DNA of 5,400 nt, taken from Micrococcales bacterium (GTDB lineage: Bacteria > Actinomycetota > Actinomycetes > Actinomycetales > Dermatophilaceae). Shown here piece by piece: positions 5,228-5,400 of this stretch (positions within the stretch are counted from its first letter, which is position 1; each line of letters starts with the position of its first letter). The notes below the pieces were generated by a model that was given only the letters and a program-made list of their open reading frames with translations, did no database searches and was not told where the DNA came from. A program made the translations under genes and the position numbers. The stretch covers positions 1 through 5,400 of the forward strand of contig JAKDLQ010000162.1 of the NCBI GenBank assembly GCA_030452775.1. The letters are read 5' to 3'.

Positions 5228-5376
5228 CGACGGTGGCCACCGAGCGTGCGGATCGAGGTCAGTTTACCGGCCTTGGCCCAGCGCGTGACCGTCTTCGGGT
5301 CGACCCGAAATAGCGCAGCCACCTCCGCAGGAGTCAGCAACTTCTCCGCCTCGTCCTTGTCCGGCGTCGTCATCAT
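5185..5376 (-). CDS. bldC: BldC-family MerR-like DNA-binding protein
   Basis: A small (63-residue) protein made of a single winged helix-turn-helix of the MerR/excisionase type. The core LLTPAEVAALFRVDPKTV and TRWAKAGKLTSIRTLGGHRR is nearly identical to Streptomyces BldC, which binds direct repeats cooperatively and delays entry into development; homologues occur widely in actinobacteria, including non-sporulating ones. Helix-turn-helix is at about 15-37 and the wing (RTLGGHRRYRE) at about 43-53. The start is taken as ATG 5376, with a G-rich AGGGTGGGG 9 bases upstream; ATG 5373 would give an MTTPDKDE start closer to BldC, and GTG 5391 would add five residues. It converges on acr3, overlapping its end by 43 bp. 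It has no obvious role in arsenic resistance and is probably a core-genome neighbour. Its promoter lies outside the window. Confidence 0.92.
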   Translation of the reverse strand: MMTTPDKDEAEKLLTPAEVAALFRVDPKTVTRWAKAGKLTSIRTLGGHRRYRESEVRRLLSGL

Positions 5377-5400
5377 CTTGGAATTCCCCACCCTCTCGCG

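Overview
The window is GC-rich throughout, and the real genes show the third-position G/C bias of a high-GC actinomycete. A BldC-type small regulator, a PucR-family activator, and an ArsR whose N-terminal Cys pair sits where it does in Corynebacterium ArsR all point to Actinomycetota. The genus cannot be fixed from the sequence alone. No rRNA, tRNA, CRISPR array, integrase or insertion sequence is visible.

Layout. Positions 1-68 are four exact copies of a 17-bp unit, and the last copy runs into the 3' end of the first gene. Positions 59-1333 (minus) encode a DadA-like FAD amino-acid dehydrogenase/oxidase. A 129-bp gap separates it from a divergent PucR-family regulator (1463-3046, plus), which is its likely controller. 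A short gap with a GC hairpin separates this pair from an arsenic island. That island has arsR (3097-3444, minus) divergent from arsI (3561-4112, plus) and acr3 (4109-5227, plus), with two ArsR-type operators in the arsR-arsI gap. A bldC-like gene (5185-5376, minus) closes the window and overlaps the end of acr3 tail to tail.

How the genes work together. ArsI of the C-As lyase type removes the organic group from trivalent organoarsenicals such as methylarsenite and yields arsenite. Acr3 then exports the arsenite. ArsR represses both directions until trivalent arsenic binds its cysteines. The arsI and acr3 reading frames overlap by 4 bp, so lyase and pump are probably made together. No arsenate reductase or arsenite methyltransferase is present here, so the island reads as a module for arsenite and environmental methylarsenite. 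The dadA-like/pucR pair and bldC appear functionally unrelated neighbours.

I see no wholly new system. The most notable details are the twin operators of identical geometry, the ArsI C-terminal Gly-Ser arm (built from a 9-bp GGATCC-containing repeat) ending in a Cys-Cys, and the ArsR that carries two kinds of cysteine site.
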